DNA of 64,000 nt from Comamonadaceae bacterium (GCA_947445115.1 CANFCG010000004.1:1-64000), one strand, 5' to 3'; numbered from the stretch's first letter, positions 1 to 10,902 are shown. A program made the numbers and translations. The notes: generated by a model not told the origin, from the sequence alone.

Positions 1-135
1 ACCTTTTGAGCGGCCCGAATCACGTTCCATCATGACTTTGGCGCTGCTGACATTGCCGTAGGCGCTGAACTGCTGTTGAAGATCGCCATCGCGAACGGTG
101 TAAGGCAGGTTGCCTACATACAATTTATTACCCAT
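1..135 (-). CDS. RRM RNA-binding protein, N-terminal part (cut by window start)
   Basis: The first 45 residues of a protein that runs off the left edge of the window. It starts at an ATG (135-133) and shows the RNP2-type strand LYVGNLPY at residues 5-12, then a helix ending in SRSKG-like residues (SGRSKG) that normally lead into RNP1. This is the N-terminal half of an RNA recognition motif, as in the small single-RRM, cold-shock-associated proteins common in proteobacteria (family knowledge). The G-rich stretch GGGGAAC lies 8-14 bases upstream of the ATG. Only the family can be assigned; RNA targets are unknown. Confidence 0.85.
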   Translation of the reverse strand, partial: MGNKLYVGNLPYTVRDGDLQQQFSAYGNVSSAKVMMERDSGRSKG

Positions 136-277
136 AAACTCAAGTTCCCCTAAGGGACTCCTATAAAACAAAAAAAATAAAAATACCAGCGCTCATTATG
201 CGCCCTATTCCGCTTACAACCGGTTTTCTAGCACGTCTTTCGACTTAAATACGGGTAAATCCTAGGATATTTTTGAT

Positions 278-490
278 TTATTTTGTGATTTCGTTGCGCC
301 AATCCGACAAAGCATGCCGCATCACGTGTAGTTGATGCTCAAAGCGAGGGCAGTTTTTGCACATCCATAAGTGGATTCTAAGTGCAACTTTGTCGCGCCA
401 ATTGAGGGGTTTGTCTTCGGCAGACAGCATGAGGTGTGCAGCTTGCTGACAAGTTCGATGAAGCGGAATCGCGGATTTAAATGAGGACAT
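278..490 (-). CDS. zf-HC2 anti-sigma factor, 70 aa
   Basis: A 70-residue soluble protein with C14 and the zinc-binding anti-sigma signature H40-X3-C44-X2-C47. Family members hold an ECF sigma factor inactive and release it when a stress changes the zinc/cysteine site. The ATG (490-488) lies one base after the stop of the sigma gene, so translation is probably coupled. An in-frame start further upstream exists but would lie inside the sigma gene, so the short form is preferred. There is no transmembrane segment, which suggests a cytoplasmic sensor. The partner is inferred from the arrangement, not from any direct evidence. Confidence 0.8.
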   Translation of the reverse strand: MSSFKSAIPLHRTCQQAAHLMLSAEDKPLNWRDKVALRIHLWMCKNCPRFEHQLHVMRHALSDWRNEITK

Positions 491-491
491 A

Positions 492-1061
492 TTATTTATT
501 TCCAAACCAATTGAGATCGAGACATTCACGCAGTTTGAGTCTGGCGCGATGCAGTTGGACATAAAAATTCGTCGACGTCAGCTTTAATTCCTTACAGATT
601 TCCTCGCTGGACAACTCCAGCCACTCGCGCATGAGAAAAAGTCGCCCTAGCTGCGCGGGCAATTTCTCCATGCAGGCTTCCATCACGACAAAAAATTCTT
701 TTTGATTTAAGCCTGCCTCAGGATTACCCCAATCAGTAGGCGGCGTCGCAAAATGCCCGTCAGCCTTAAAAATCAAGCCTTCCAGCATATCGCTGTCGCT
801 GCTATCATCCGATTCAGGTAATGCAACTTCGCGCGCATTTTGCCGAAACTTGTCCAAAATTTTGAATTTCAAAATTCCAATGAGCCAAGTTTTGATTTGT
901 GAGCGGCCTTCAAATGCTTCTGGCTTTTCGAGTGCCACGATGAGCACCTCTGAGACCACGTCTTCTGCCCATGCATCGTTACGCAGTTGTAGCTTGGCGT
1001 AGCGCAAAAGATCTGTTCGCAATGGCGCGAGTTGCTCAGCAAATGAAGTGTTGGATGACAT
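492..1061 (-). CDS. ECF sigma-70 factor, TIGR02943-like
   Basis: A 189-residue ECF sigma factor. Region 2 is visible around residues 15-75 (LLRYAKLQLRNDAWAEDVV, then WLIGILKFKILDKFR). Region 4 is near the C terminus, with MREWLELSSEEICKEL followed by a recognition helix ending in QLHRARLKLRECL. The WGNPEAGLNQKEF linker and the MREWLEL segment fit the Sig70_famx1/TIGR02943 group (recalled, not searched). It forms a two-gene unit with the zf-HC2 anti-sigma downstream and is divergent from the bufferin operon, whose expression it very likely controls. In Caulobacter a different ECF factor (SigF) drives bufferin genes. No -35/-10 pair could be fixed with confidence. Confidence 0.88.
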   Translation of the reverse strand: MSSNTSFAEQLAPLRTDLLRYAKLQLRNDAWAEDVVSEVLIVALEKPEAFEGRSQIKTWLIGILKFKILDKFRQNAREVALPESDDSSDSDMLEGLIFKADGHFATPPTDWGNPEAGLNQKEFFVVMEACMEKLPAQLGRLFLMREWLELSSEEICKELKLTSTNFYVQLHRARLKLRECLDLNWFGNK

Positions 1062-1130
1062 GCACGCAAGTGTAGAAGAATATTTTTACGGCACTGTGTA
1101 AGATTTTTTTTGCTGGCGCTACTGATACTT

Positions 1131-1168
1131 AATCGCTGCATTTAGATGAGTTTTTTTAGGCAGCGATT
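1131..1168. promoter_or_regulatory. Inverted repeat in the bufA 5' region
   Basis: AATCGCTGC (1131-1139) and GCAGCGATT (1160-1168) form a perfect 9-bp inverted repeat with a 20-base loop that is T-rich on the plus strand. It lies 49 bases before the bufA ATG, in the gap between the divergent sigma factor and bufA. It could be a protein-binding site or a 5' UTR hairpin. The sequence alone does not separate these options. Confidence 0.5.
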
Positions 1169-1217
1169 ATTTTCTTATCCCGTTACTTTTTATTTTTCAA
1201 TTCAGGAGTTTTTAATC

Positions 1218-1511
1218 ATGAAACAACGCACTTTTATCGCTACTACGGCTGTCGCTTTGCTCACAGGTCTCTTGGCCACTCAGTCTATGACTGCAAACGC
1301 GCAAGCTAAAGAAAAATGCTACGGTATTGCTGCAGCGGGACAAAACGACTGCGCCAACTTGTCGGGCACGCATTCATGCCAAGGTCAATCCAAAGTCAGC
1401 ATGGGCGCTGACGAGTGGAAGTACGTTGCCAAAGGCGAATGCAAAAACATGAAGGGTATGACCGCCGAAGACAAAATGATGATGAAAAAAGACGACATGA
1501 TGAAGAAGTAA
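1218..1511 (+). CDS. bufA: Bufferin-type RiPP precursor BufA (DUF2282), 97 aa
   Basis: A 97-residue exported precursor of the DUF2282/BufA type. Residues 1-30 are a Sec signal peptide ending AQA. The mature part carries four cysteines at 34, 45, 54 and 75 in the settings EKCYG, NDCAN, HSCQG and GECKN, the typical spacing of this family. In characterised bufferins an MNIO enzyme with its partner converts some of these cysteines to thiooxazole rings that chelate copper in the periplasm (family knowledge). The C-terminal 20 residues are unusually rich in Met (78, 81, 87-89, 94, 95), Lys and Asp, which could add Cu(I) ligands. The ATG at 1218 is chosen because AGGAG (1204-1208) precedes it by 9 bases; a longer in-frame start has no such site. 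Confidence 0.9.
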   Translation: MKQRTFIATTAVALLTGLLATQSMTANAQAKEKCYGIAAAGQNDCANLSGTHSCQGQSKVSMGADEWKYVAKGECKNMKGMTAEDKMMMKKDDMMKK

Positions 1512-1535
1512 TTGTTCATTTAAGGTTGTTGGAAG

Positions 1536-2438
1536 ATGTTCGGCATAGGTTTTAAGCACGCGCACTATGCCGAGCTTCTAGAAAATCCATTCACCTACTC
1601 GGGTTCGTCGGGTGCGGCAGTGGATTTTCTAGAAGTGCATTCTGAAAACTTTTTTGCAAGCGAGGTTGGTGGTGGCGGTGCAGCTCGCGCAACCCTCGCT
1701 AGGGCTCGACGGCATTGGCCTATCAGCTTGCACGGCGTCGGACTTGCGCTCGGATCGGCTATCGGACTCGATCCTTGGCATCTCGATCAGTTAGCCGATT
1801 TGGTTTTGCGCACTGATCCACTTTTAGTATCAGATCACGCTTGCTTTGCGCGTGGATTTTTATCCAAACAAGCTACCACTGAACGCGAAACTCACGTCAT
1901 TCACGCATCCGATTTACTCCCCATCCCTTTTTCTAAAGCCTCGCTGGATGTGCTGTGCAGCAATGTGAGTCAAGTACAAGATCGACTCAAACGATCCATC
2001 GCTGTTGAGAATCTATCCGCTTACTTTGCATGGCATGCGGCGGACTATTCGGAGACGCAATATTTGAACGAGCTCACCCAGCGCACTGGCTGCAAGCTCT
2101 TGGTCGATGTGAACAACATCTACGTGAACGCTTTAAACGCCATCAAAGCAGGCGCAGAGATTGACCCACTATACAACTGCAAAACTTGGCTAGATCAAAT
2201 TTCAAGCGATGTGGTTGCCGAGATTCATGTGGCGGGTCACAACGCTATGGAGGACATCGTGATTGACGATCACTCCTGCGCGGTGAACGAGCCCGTGTGG
2301 AAGCTTTATCGTCATGCGGTCAAGCGATTCGGGAAAATTCAAACACTGGTGGAGTGGGATACTGATGTGCCTGCGCTTAACGTGCTAATTGCGCAAACGC
2401 AACTCGCCAAACATCACGCAGCGGAAGTGTTGATATGA
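1536..2438 (+). CDS. bufB: MNIO-family iron oxygenase BufB (DUF692)
   Basis: A 300-residue DUF692 protein, the multinuclear non-haem iron oxygenase (MNIO) family with a TIM-barrel fold. Candidate metal-ligand segments are spread as expected: H66 (SLHGVG), D100/H101 (VSDHACF), E148 (VENLS), D181/N183/N184 ([10 protein letters not shown]), E219/H221/H225 (EIHVAGHN), D235/H236 and E263 (VEWDTD). With BufC it should oxidise precursor cysteines to copper-binding heterocycles (family knowledge). It starts 25 bases after bufA and its last four bases overlap the bufC start (ATGA), so translational coupling is likely. The length is normal for the family, and no key segment appears to be missing. Confidence 0.93.
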   Translation: MFGIGFKHAHYAELLENPFTYSGSSGAAVDFLEVHSENFFASEVGGGGAARATLARARRHWPISLHGVGLALGSAIGLDPWHLDQLADLVLRTDPLLVSDHACFARGFLSKQATTERETHVIHASDLLPIPFSKASLDVLCSNVSQVQDRLKRSIAVENLSAYFAWHAADYSETQYLNELTQRTGCKLLVDVNNIYVNALNAIKAGAEIDPLYNCKTWLDQISSDVVAEIHVAGHNAMEDIVIDDHSCAVNEPVWKLYRHAVKRFGKIQTLVEWDTDVPALNVLIAQTQLAKHHAAEVLI

Positions 2439-3034
2439 GTAATCACACGCAAGCAACGCAGCAACTAATCGAGCAGCAACAAATGCTGCTTGGTGGATTA
2501 TTCGATTCATGGCCTAGTGTGCAGGCCAATCTTGCATTGGCTTCCCAGCAAGCATGGCCTGGAGGGCAATATCAACGTGGCTTACAGGCGTATCGCTCAA
2601 ACGCATCCATCCTCGCGCAGCAGGTGCTGGCGGCAGTCTATCCAACAGCGCGGCGGTTGATGGGCGAAGAACAGTTCGATGGTTTAGCGGTGCATTTTTG
2701 GCGCACACACCCACCAACCAAGGGCGACCTCGCGCAGTGGGGCGACGAGCTTGAGGATTATTTGCGCAGCATCCCAGAGCTGATGCAGTATGAGGCTTAT
2801 CTGCCCGATGTGGTGGCTCTGGAGTGGGCACTGCACGCGGGACTGACCGCGCCTAATTCCGAAGGCGATGATCCCGCTCCGCTGGCGCTTATTGAGAGCG
2901 ATTTCCCAATTGTCGATTTGGCGAGCGGTAAGGAATGGGCGGACATCTCCGACATACAAGGGCAGCATGCCTTGGTCTATCGCCAAGGCTTTAAAACACA
3001 ATGCATATCAATTCCGAAGGACGTACAAATATGA
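2435..3034 (+). CDS. bufC: BufC, DUF2063 partner/precursor-recognition protein
   Basis: A 199-residue DUF2063 protein, the usual partner of DUF692 enzymes. It is thought to bind the precursor and present it to the MNIO enzyme. Family-typical segments are GLQAYRSN (49-56), YPTARRLMG (69-77) and [12 protein letters not shown] (125-136). The second domain is short, since homologues I recall are about 240-260 residues, but the gene ends cleanly in an ATGA overlap with the DoxX gene, so it is not obviously truncated. It overlaps bufB by four bases. Both overlaps argue for a fixed enzyme:partner ratio from one transcript. Confidence 0.9.
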   Translation: MSNHTQATQQLIEQQQMLLGGLFDSWPSVQANLALASQQAWPGGQYQRGLQAYRSNASILAQQVLAAVYPTARRLMGEEQFDGLAVHFWRTHPPTKGDLAQWGDELEDYLRSIPELMQYEAYLPDVVALEWALHAGLTAPNSEGDDPAPLALIESDFPIVDLASGKEWADISDIQGQHALVYRQGFKTQCISIPKDVQI

Positions 3035-3495
3035 ATCCCATTCAATCCATCTATCAAGCTACATTCCCGCTTTGGAACAAGCTAGTTGTGACTTTAGAGG
3101 CTTTAAAAAATCCTGCACAGCTTGCAGCACGACTTTATGTGGGATGGATATTTTTTGCGTCAGGTTTGCTTAAAATTCAAAACTGGGACACGACAATTGA
3201 ACTCTTTACCAGCGAGTTTCATATTCCGATTTTGACTAGCCTCTCGCCCACGCTTGCGGCGATTATGGGCACGGGTGGCGAGCTTGTGCTCCCTGTGCTA
3301 CTCGTGTTCGGTCTCTTTGGTCGCTTTGCGGCACTCGGCCTATTTGTCATGAACATCGTCGCCGTGATTTCGCTATCCGAGATCGCACCCGCGGCACTGC
3401 AACAGCACCAGTTTTGGGGCTCGCTATTGGCGGGACTTGCGATTTGGGGCGTAGGACAGTGGAGCGCCGATCACTTTCGTTCCAAGCTGACTTAA
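3031..3495 (+). CDS. DoxX-family membrane protein of the bufferin operon
   Basis: A 154-residue integral membrane protein of the DoxX family with about four hydrophobic segments (roughly residues 30-50, 70-92, 96-115, 125-145) and the family-typical WIFFASGLLKI after the first Arg-Leu-Tyr. DoxX proteins accompany many bufferin clusters, where a redox or thiol-related role is suspected but unproven. The ATG at 3031 overlaps the bufC stop (ATGA) and has GAAGGA 9 bases upstream. An in-frame ATG at 3001, inside bufC, is less likely. Confidence 0.88.
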   Translation: MNPIQSIYQATFPLWNKLVVTLEALKNPAQLAARLYVGWIFFASGLLKIQNWDTTIELFTSEFHIPILTSLSPTLAAIMGTGGELVLPVLLVFGLFGRFAALGLFVMNIVAVISLSEIAPAALQQHQFWGSLLAGLAIWGVGQWSADHFRSKLT

Positions 3496-3518
3496 TCGGA
3501 AAATACAATGCAAGGTGA

Positions 3519-4034
3519 ATGTCAAACTCACTCACCATTGCTTGCATCGCCTTCGCTTCGTTTTTTTCAAATTTATCTTACGCACAAGATGATGAAAGAG
3601 ACGATTCTGCCGTTGCCTTCACCGTAGCGGCGGCAACCGAACGCGAAATGGCTACTGGCAATGCGAGAGTTGGTGCCACGCTGGGATTTGAAGTCGCGCT
3701 CATTGAGCACTGGTTGGAATTGGAAGTTCAAGTCTCTGCTCTAGGTCGAAATACCAATCGCGAATACACCAACGAATTCATATTGAAAAAGCCATTTCGA
3801 CTATCGAAAGACTCAGAGCTTGAAGTGGGTCTGGGTGCATTCATTTCTCGTCCTCAAATGGATTTGACGCAAGCGGCAGCCAGCGCATCACGTCGCGGCA
3901 ACTTGGTGATGGCTGAGTTCAAAAAATGGACGAGTAAAAATCGAGGATGGTTTATTGAGACGAGCCTAGGGCGCACGGCTGGAACGGGCGAAAAAGCGAT
4001 TGGCGTATCCGCGGGGCTTATTTTTGGATTGTAA
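3519..4034 (+). CDS. Exported protein of unknown function, possible small outer-membrane barrel
   Basis: 171 residues with a Sec signal peptide (about 1-22, ending SYAQ). The mature chain alternates polar and hydrophobic residues (LGFEVALIEHWLELEVQV, LEVGLGAFISRP, GWFIETSLGR) and ends ...GVSAGLIFGL, a pattern like a small beta-barrel with a hydrophobic C-terminal strand. It contains no cysteine in the mature part. It lies 23 bases after the DoxX gene on the same strand, preceded by AAGGTGA, so it is probably the last gene of the bufferin transcript. I do not recognise the family. Confidence 0.65.
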   Translation: MSNSLTIACIAFASFFSNLSYAQDDERDDSAVAFTVAAATEREMATGNARVGATLGFEVALIEHWLELEVQVSALGRNTNREYTNEFILKKPFRLSKDSELEVGLGAFISRPQMDLTQAAASASRRGNLVMAEFKKWTSKNRGWFIETSLGRTAGTGEKAIGVSAGLIFGL

Positions 4035-4079
4035 TTTTTAGCTTGGCCTAAGAAGCAGTGCGCCCCGTAAAATCGGGGG

Positions 4080-6833
4080 ATGCAAGAAACTCAAGCCTCT
4101 ACCGATCCCCAAGCATTCAACCCTTCGGCCATTGAAGCCGCAGCCCAAGCCAACTGGAATGCTCGCGATGCCTACCGCGTAAACGAAACGTCCAACAAAC
4201 CACTCGGCAAGTTCTACGCCTGCTCCATGCTGCCTTATCCATCGGGCAAGCTGCACATGGGGCACGTGCGCAACTACACCATTAACGACATGCTCACGCG
4301 CCAATTGCGCATGAAGGGCTACAACGTCCTCATGCCGATGGGCTGGGATGCCTTTGGCTTGCCCGCTGAAAACGCCGCTATGAAAAACGGCGTACCGCCT
4401 GCCGAGTGGACGCACTCCAACATTGCGTACATGAAAAAGCAAATGCAGGCGATGGGCTTAGCAATTGACTGGTCGCGTGAAGTGGCGACCTGCGACCCGA
4501 GTTACTACAAATGGAATCAGTGGTTATTTTTGAAGATGTTGGATGCGGGCATTGCGTACCGCAAAACGCAAACCGTGAACTGGGACCCTGTCGATATGAC
4601 CGTGCTCGCCAACGAGCAAGTGATTGATGGCAAAGGCTGGCGCACGGGCGCGGTGGTCGAAAAGCGCGAGATTCCTGGCTACTACCTCAATATCACCAAA
4701 TATGCCCCCGAGCTGCTAGAGCACGTCCAGACTGGGCTTGCGGGCTGGCCTGAGCGTGTGAGGCTCATGCAAGAAAACTGGATTGGTAAATCAGAAGGCG
4801 TTCGTTTTGCGTTTCCGCACGAGATTAAAGATGCAAGTGGTGAGTTGATTCAAGGCGGCAAGATGTACGTCTTCACTACCCGCGCTGACACCATCATGGG
4901 CGTGACCTTCTGCGCGGTTGCGCCTGAGCATCCAATAGCCATGCGGGCTGCGGAGCTAAACCCTTCGATTGCCGCGCGGATAGAGGGCTTCAAAGAAGGC
5001 GGCACTACAGAAGCCGAACTTGCGACCAAAGAAAAAGAAGGCGTCGCGACTGGCTTGTTTGTCACGCATCCTTTGACTGGCGAGCAGATTGAAGTGTGGG
5101 TGGGTAACTATGTGCTGATGAGCTACGGCGACGGTGCGGTCATGGGCGTACCCGCGCATGATGAGCGCGATTTTTCGTTTGCTTTGAAATACGCATTGCC
5201 AATTAAACAAGTCGTTGCAAAGGCAGGTAACTTTAGCGATCAAGATTGGCAAGATTGGTATGCAGACAAAGACGGTACAACCAGCATTAACTCAGGGAAA
5301 TACGATGGACTCTCTCGCATTGATTGCGTGAGTGCCGTTGCCGCAGACCTTGCCAGCAAAGGCCTAGGCGAGAAGAAGACCACATGGCGCCTCCGCGATT
5401 GGGGCATTAGTCGTCAGCGTTATTGGGGCACACCGATTCCCATTATTCATTGCGACGGAGCGGGAGATGCGGCAAGCGCATGCGGCGCAGTGCCTGTGCC
5501 TGAAAAAGATTTACCTGTAGTTTTACCAACCGACCTTGTCCCCGATGGCTCAGGCAATCCGCTACACAAGAGCGCGAAGTTTTTAAACGTGGCTTGCCCC
5601 ACCTGCGGAAAACCCGCCAAGCGCGAAACCGACACGATGGACACGTTTGTCGACTCAAGCTGGTACTACTCGCGCTATTGCGACCCGACCAACATGGATG
5701 CGATGGTGGCTGGCGGCGCGGCGTATTGGATGGGCGCAAACGCAGACCCAGCCAAGCGCGGCGGTATGGATCAATACATTGGTGGCATCGAGCACGCGAT
5801 TTTGCATTTGCTCTACGCGCGCTTTTGGACCAAGGTGATGCGTGACTTGTGGCTCTTGCAAGTCGATGAGCCGTTCACCAAATTGCTCTGCCAAGGCATG
5901 GTGCTCAACCATGTGTACAGCCGCAAAAATGCCAAAGGCGGCATTGATTATTTCTGGCCAACCGATGTTGAAAATACGTTCGGCGCGGACGGCAAAGTAA
6001 CGGGCGCGAAGCTCAAGTCAGACGGCAGCGTAGTGGACTATGGCGGCGTGACGACGATGTCCAAATCCAAGAACAACGGCGTCGATCCGCAAGACATCAT
6101 CGATCGCTACGGCGCAGATACGGCGCGGCTGTACATGATGTTTACTGCGCCACCCGAAGCAACACTGGAGTGGAACGATGCGGCAGTGGAGGGCTCGTAT
6201 CGCTTCTTGCGTCGTGTGTGGAACTTTGCGCAAAAGAACAAAGACGTTATTGCGCTTGGCATGACGGTCGATCGAAGCAAGCCTGTTGAGTTTGGTGCTG
6301 AATCCAAAACCTTGCGCCGCGAGATGCACACCATCTTGAAGCAAGCGAATTACGACTACGAGCGCATGCAATACAACACGGTGGTGTCGGCCGTGATGAA
6401 GATGCTCAACACGTTAGAAGATGCTCCGCAGACCATACTGGATGTGGCTTCTAGCAGTGACAATTTGACACCAAATACGAATGCGGCGGCGCTTGCTGAA
6501 GTCGTGTCTATCTTGCTGCGTGTGCTCTATCCCGCGTGCCCACACATTGCTTTCCAGCTTTGGACGGAGCTGGGTTATGCCGCTTGCTGCGGTGATTTGC
6601 TAGACGTGGCTTGGGCGGACGTCGATGAGTCAGCTTTGGTGCGTGAAGAGTTAGAGCTGATGTTGCAAATCAACGGCAAGCTGCGTGGTTCGATTAGGGT
6701 GTCTGCATCGGCGGACAAAGCTGCAATTGAAGCGGCCGCCTTGGCATCAGATGCCTTCATCAAACAAGCCGCTGGCGCAGCCCCTAAAAAGGTGATCGTG
6801 GTGCCCGGGCGTTTGGTTAATATTGTGATCTAG
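4080..6833 (+). CDS. leuS: Leucyl-tRNA synthetase
   Basis: 917-residue class Ia synthetase that charges tRNA-Leu. The HIGH motif is HMGH (59-62) within [15 protein letters not shown]. The editing domain follows, with a T-rich motif (TTRADTIMG), then the catalytic half with WYYSRYCDP and [13 protein letters not shown]. The KMSKS loop reads TMSKSKNNG with Met at residue 660, so the first lysine is Thr while the second, catalytically more important lysine is kept. It is somewhat longer than the E. coli enzyme (860). The ATG at 4080 follows a GGGG stretch. It heads the leuS-lptE-holA group, a standard order in betaproteobacteria. Confidence 0.97.
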   Translation: MQETQASTDPQAFNPSAIEAAAQANWNARDAYRVNETSNKPLGKFYACSMLPYPSGKLHMGHVRNYTINDMLTRQLRMKGYNVLMPMGWDAFGLPAENAAMKNGVPPAEWTHSNIAYMKKQMQAMGLAIDWSREVATCDPSYYKWNQWLFLKMLDAGIAYRKTQTVNWDPVDMTVLANEQVIDGKGWRTGAVVEKREIPGYYLNITKYAPELLEHVQTGLAGWPERVRLMQENWIGKSEGVRFAFPHEIKDASGELIQGGKMYVFTTRADTIMGVTFCAVAPEHPIAMRAAELNPSIAARIEGFKEGGTTEAELATKEKEGVATGLFVTHPLTGEQIEVWVGNYVLMSYGDGAVMGVPAHDERDFSFALKYALPIKQVVAKAGNFSDQDWQDWYADKDGTTSINSGKYDGLSRIDCVSAVAADLASKGLGEKKTTWRLRDWGISRQRYWGTPIPIIHCDGAGDAASACGAVPVPEKDLPVVLPTDLVPDGSGNPLHKSAKFLNVACPTCGKPAKRETDTMDTFVDSSWYYSRYCDPTNMDAMVAGGAAYWMGANADPAKRGGMDQYIGGIEHAILHLLYARFWTKVMRDLWLLQVDEPFTKLLCQGMVLNHVYSRKNAKGGIDYFWPTDVENTFGADGKVTGAKLKSDGSVVDYGGVTTMSKSKNNGVDPQDIIDRYGADTARLYMMFTAPPEATLEWNDAAVEGSYRFLRRVWNFAQKNKDVIALGMTVDRSKPVEFGAESKTLRREMHTILKQANYDYERMQYNTVVSAVMKMLNTLEDAPQTILDVASSSDNLTPNTNAAALAEVVSILLRVLYPACPHIAFQLWTELGYAACCGDLLDVAWADVDESALVREELELMLQINGKLRGSIRVSASADKAAIEAAALASDAFIKQAAGAAPKKVIVVPGRLVNIVI

Positions 6834-6840
6834 CCTCACG

Positions 6841-7347
6841 ATGAATACACAACGTCGCACACTCCTTATTGCCATACCTGCTGCAAGCCTTGTTGGCTGT
6901 GGTTTTCAGCTACGTGGGTCGGCTTCGTTTACTTACGCTTTTCAATCTTTATTTAGCGGCTTTTTGCCAACCTCGACGCTTGGGCAAGAGTTCAAACGGC
7001 AAGCGACGGCGCAAGGCCTGCAAGTGCTGGACGCGGCAGCGGACGCGAATAAGGCTCAGGTGGTTTTACGGGTGCACCAAGAGCAGCGTGAGCGCGTCGT
7101 GGTGGGTACGGGCGTGGCGGGACAAGTCAATGCTTTGCAGCTGCGTCTGCGGTTTAGGTTCTCGCTGTTTACTGTGCAAGGCAAAACGATTTTGGACGAG
7201 GTTGAAATTTTGCAGCAACGCGAACTCAGTTATTCGGAATCAACTGCTCTGGCAAAAGAATACGAAGAACAACTGCTGTACAACGATATGCAGATCGATA
7301 TCGTGCAGCAATTGATACGTCGTTTGGCGGCAGTAAAAGTTCTCTAA
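6841..7347 (+). CDS. lptE: LPS-assembly lipoprotein LptE
   Basis: 168-residue outer-membrane lipoprotein that plugs and assembles the LptD barrel for lipopolysaccharide export. The N terminus has a twin-Arg/hydrophobic stretch and a lipobox LVGC with the lipidated Cys at residue 20, followed by the family-typical GFQLRGSASF. It begins 7 bases after the leuS stop and is followed 5 bases later by holA, the conserved leuS-lptE-holA arrangement. The body is a short alpha/beta fold as usual for LptE. Confidence 0.92.
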   Translation: MNTQRRTLLIAIPAASLVGCGFQLRGSASFTYAFQSLFSGFLPTSTLGQEFKRQATAQGLQVLDAAADANKAQVVLRVHQEQRERVVVGTGVAGQVNALQLRLRFRFSLFTVQGKTILDEVEILQQRELSYSESTALAKEYEEQLLYNDMQIDIVQQLIRRLAAVKVL

Positions 7348-7352
7348 GCCTT

Positions 7353-8408
7353 ATGCAGATTGGCCTCTCTTCTCTTGCAGCGCATTTAAAAAATAGTCAA
7401 TCGGGACCAAGGTCGCTCTACACCTTGCATGGTGATGAGGCGTTGTTGCAATTAGAGGGCGCGGACAGTATCCGTGCAGCGGCGCGCGCGGCAGGCTATA
7501 CCGAGCGTTCTAGCTTTACTGTGCAAGGCGCTCATTTTGATTGGGCTGAGGTCCTCAACGCAGGGCAGTCGATGGGGCTGTTTGGCGACAAGCAAATTAT
7601 CGAAATTCGTATTCCTACGGGCAAGCCTGGCAAAGAAGGCAGCGTGGCCTTGCAGCGCATTGCCGAACTCTCGCGAGATAACGATGCGGTGCTAACGCTC
7701 GTTTCACTACCGCGCTTAGACAAAGCCACGCAAAGTAGCGCGTGGTTTGCGGCGCTCGATAGCTTTGGCGTGACGATCAAGATTGATCCTGTGGAGCGCG
7801 GCGCGCTTCCGCAGTGGATTGCACAAAAATTGAACCTGCAAAACCAGCGCATGCAAGCAGGAGCAGAAGGTCAGCACGCGCTGCAATTTTTTGCGGATCG
7901 CGTGGAGGGCAATTTGCTGGCGGCGCATCAAGAGGTGCAAAAGCTGGCGTTGCTGTACCCAGAAGGCGAGCTGAGCCTTACACAAATTGAATCTGCTGTG
8001 ATGAATGTGGCCCGTTACGACGTGTTCAAACTGAGCGATGCCGTGTTAGCAGGCAAGGCCGATCGTACACAGCGCATGCTGGACGGCTTGCAAGCCGAAG
8101 GGGAAGCTGCCGTGCTGGTTCATTGGGCGCTAGCAGAAGATATTCGTGCCATGAAGCGTGTCGTGGATAGCATGTCGGCTGGCAGGCCTTTAGCCATGGC
8201 GCTTCGCGAGAATCGCGTGTGGGGCGCGAAAGAAAAGCAGTTCGAGCGTATCATGCCCAACGTTCAAAGCAGCACCATCAATAAGTTGCTCCAAGCCGCA
8301 CATCAGGTCGATGGCGTTGTGAAAGGACTCAAACACGCAGATTGGCCAAGCGAGCCTTGGCAGGCGCTGCATCGGCTAGCTCAAATGGTGGTGCGCGTCG
8401 CTTCCTGA
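7353..8408 (+). CDS. holA: DNA polymerase III delta subunit
   Basis: 351-residue clamp-loader delta subunit, which opens the beta clamp. The N terminus has YTLHGDEALLQLEGADSIR, the AAA+-like start of HolA, and the middle contains the domain II/III pattern KLNLQ...ALQFFADRVEGNLLAAHQEVQKLALLYPEG. The gene lies 5 bases after lptE. Its last 28 bases overlap the 3' end of eda on the other strand, so the two genes end inside each other. Confidence 0.95.
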   Translation: MQIGLSSLAAHLKNSQSGPRSLYTLHGDEALLQLEGADSIRAAARAAGYTERSSFTVQGAHFDWAEVLNAGQSMGLFGDKQIIEIRIPTGKPGKEGSVALQRIAELSRDNDAVLTLVSLPRLDKATQSSAWFAALDSFGVTIKIDPVERGALPQWIAQKLNLQNQRMQAGAEGQHALQFFADRVEGNLLAAHQEVQKLALLYPEGELSLTQIESAVMNVARYDVFKLSDAVLAGKADRTQRMLDGLQAEGEAAVLVHWALAEDIRAMKRVVDSMSAGRPLAMALRENRVWGAKEKQFERIMPNVQSSTINKLLQAAHQVDGVVKGLKHADWPSEPWQALHRLAQMVVRVAS

Positions 8409-9033
8409 ATCGCCACTTTGGCAAGCCGTGTGATCTCATCCCACTTGCCAGCCAACACCAAGTCTAGCGGTGTGAGCCACGAGCCTCCAACCATTGCCAC
8501 ATTGGGCTGATCTAAAAATTCGCGCATATTGACAAGTGACACGCCGCCTGTGGGGCAAAACTGCATATCGCCCAGCGGTCCTGCCATCGCTTTGAGCATG
8601 GCTAGTCCTCCTGCTTGTGCGGCAGGAAAAAGTTTGACGAGCGAAAAGCCGTAATCTCGTGCTTGTATCACTTCGCCAGGCGTCATCACACCAGGCATAA
8701 AGGGCATACGGCAATCGATGGCAGCTTGCACCAGTGCATCCGTCATACCTGGGGAAAGCGCAAAGCGCGCACCTGCGGCTTGCACGCTTGCCATCTCTGA
8801 TGCGCGGGTGACCGTGCCTGCGCCTACGATCATTTCGGGCACGTGCTTAGCAACTTGTTCAATGGCGGGCAAGCCAGCAGCGTGGCGTAGCGTGATTTCC
8901 ATTACGTCGATGCCGCCTGCTAGTAGTGCTCTCGCCATGGGTACGGCCTGCGCAGGGTCGGTAATGACGATGACGGGAACAACGCGCGATTTGAAGGCGG
9001 GGCGTTGAAACGTGGGGTGGAGAGTAGAGTTCA

Positions 9034-9034
<1 letters not shown>
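8381..9034 (-). CDS. eda: KDPG/KHG aldolase
   Basis: 217 residues. Cleaves 2-keto-3-deoxy-6-phosphogluconate to pyruvate and glyceraldehyde-3-phosphate, the last step of the Entner-Doudoroff route. Catalytic features visible: E46 in DVMEITLRH, GAGTV (71-75), SPG (94-96) and the Schiff-base lysine K134 in SLVKLFPA. Its ATG shares one base with the edd stop codon (TAATG), so translation is coupled. It is the promoter-distal gene of zwf-edd-eda, and its 3' end overlaps holA by 28 bases. Confidence 0.96.
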
Positions 9035-10899
<1,865 letters not shown>

Positions 10900-10902
10900 G
10901 AG

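Noticed and set aside
1146-1217. Longer N-terminal extension of bufA
   Set aside because: The in-frame upstream start has no ribosome-binding site and would bury the signal peptide; AGGAG lies 9 bases before the ATG at 1218.
2514-3001. Long antisense frames over bufC
   Set aside because: They are shadows of the coding strand, with no ribosome-binding sites and no family-like motifs.
5443-5912. Arg/Pro-rich ORFs inside leuS
   Set aside because: They follow leuS codon structure in other frames and lack start signals.
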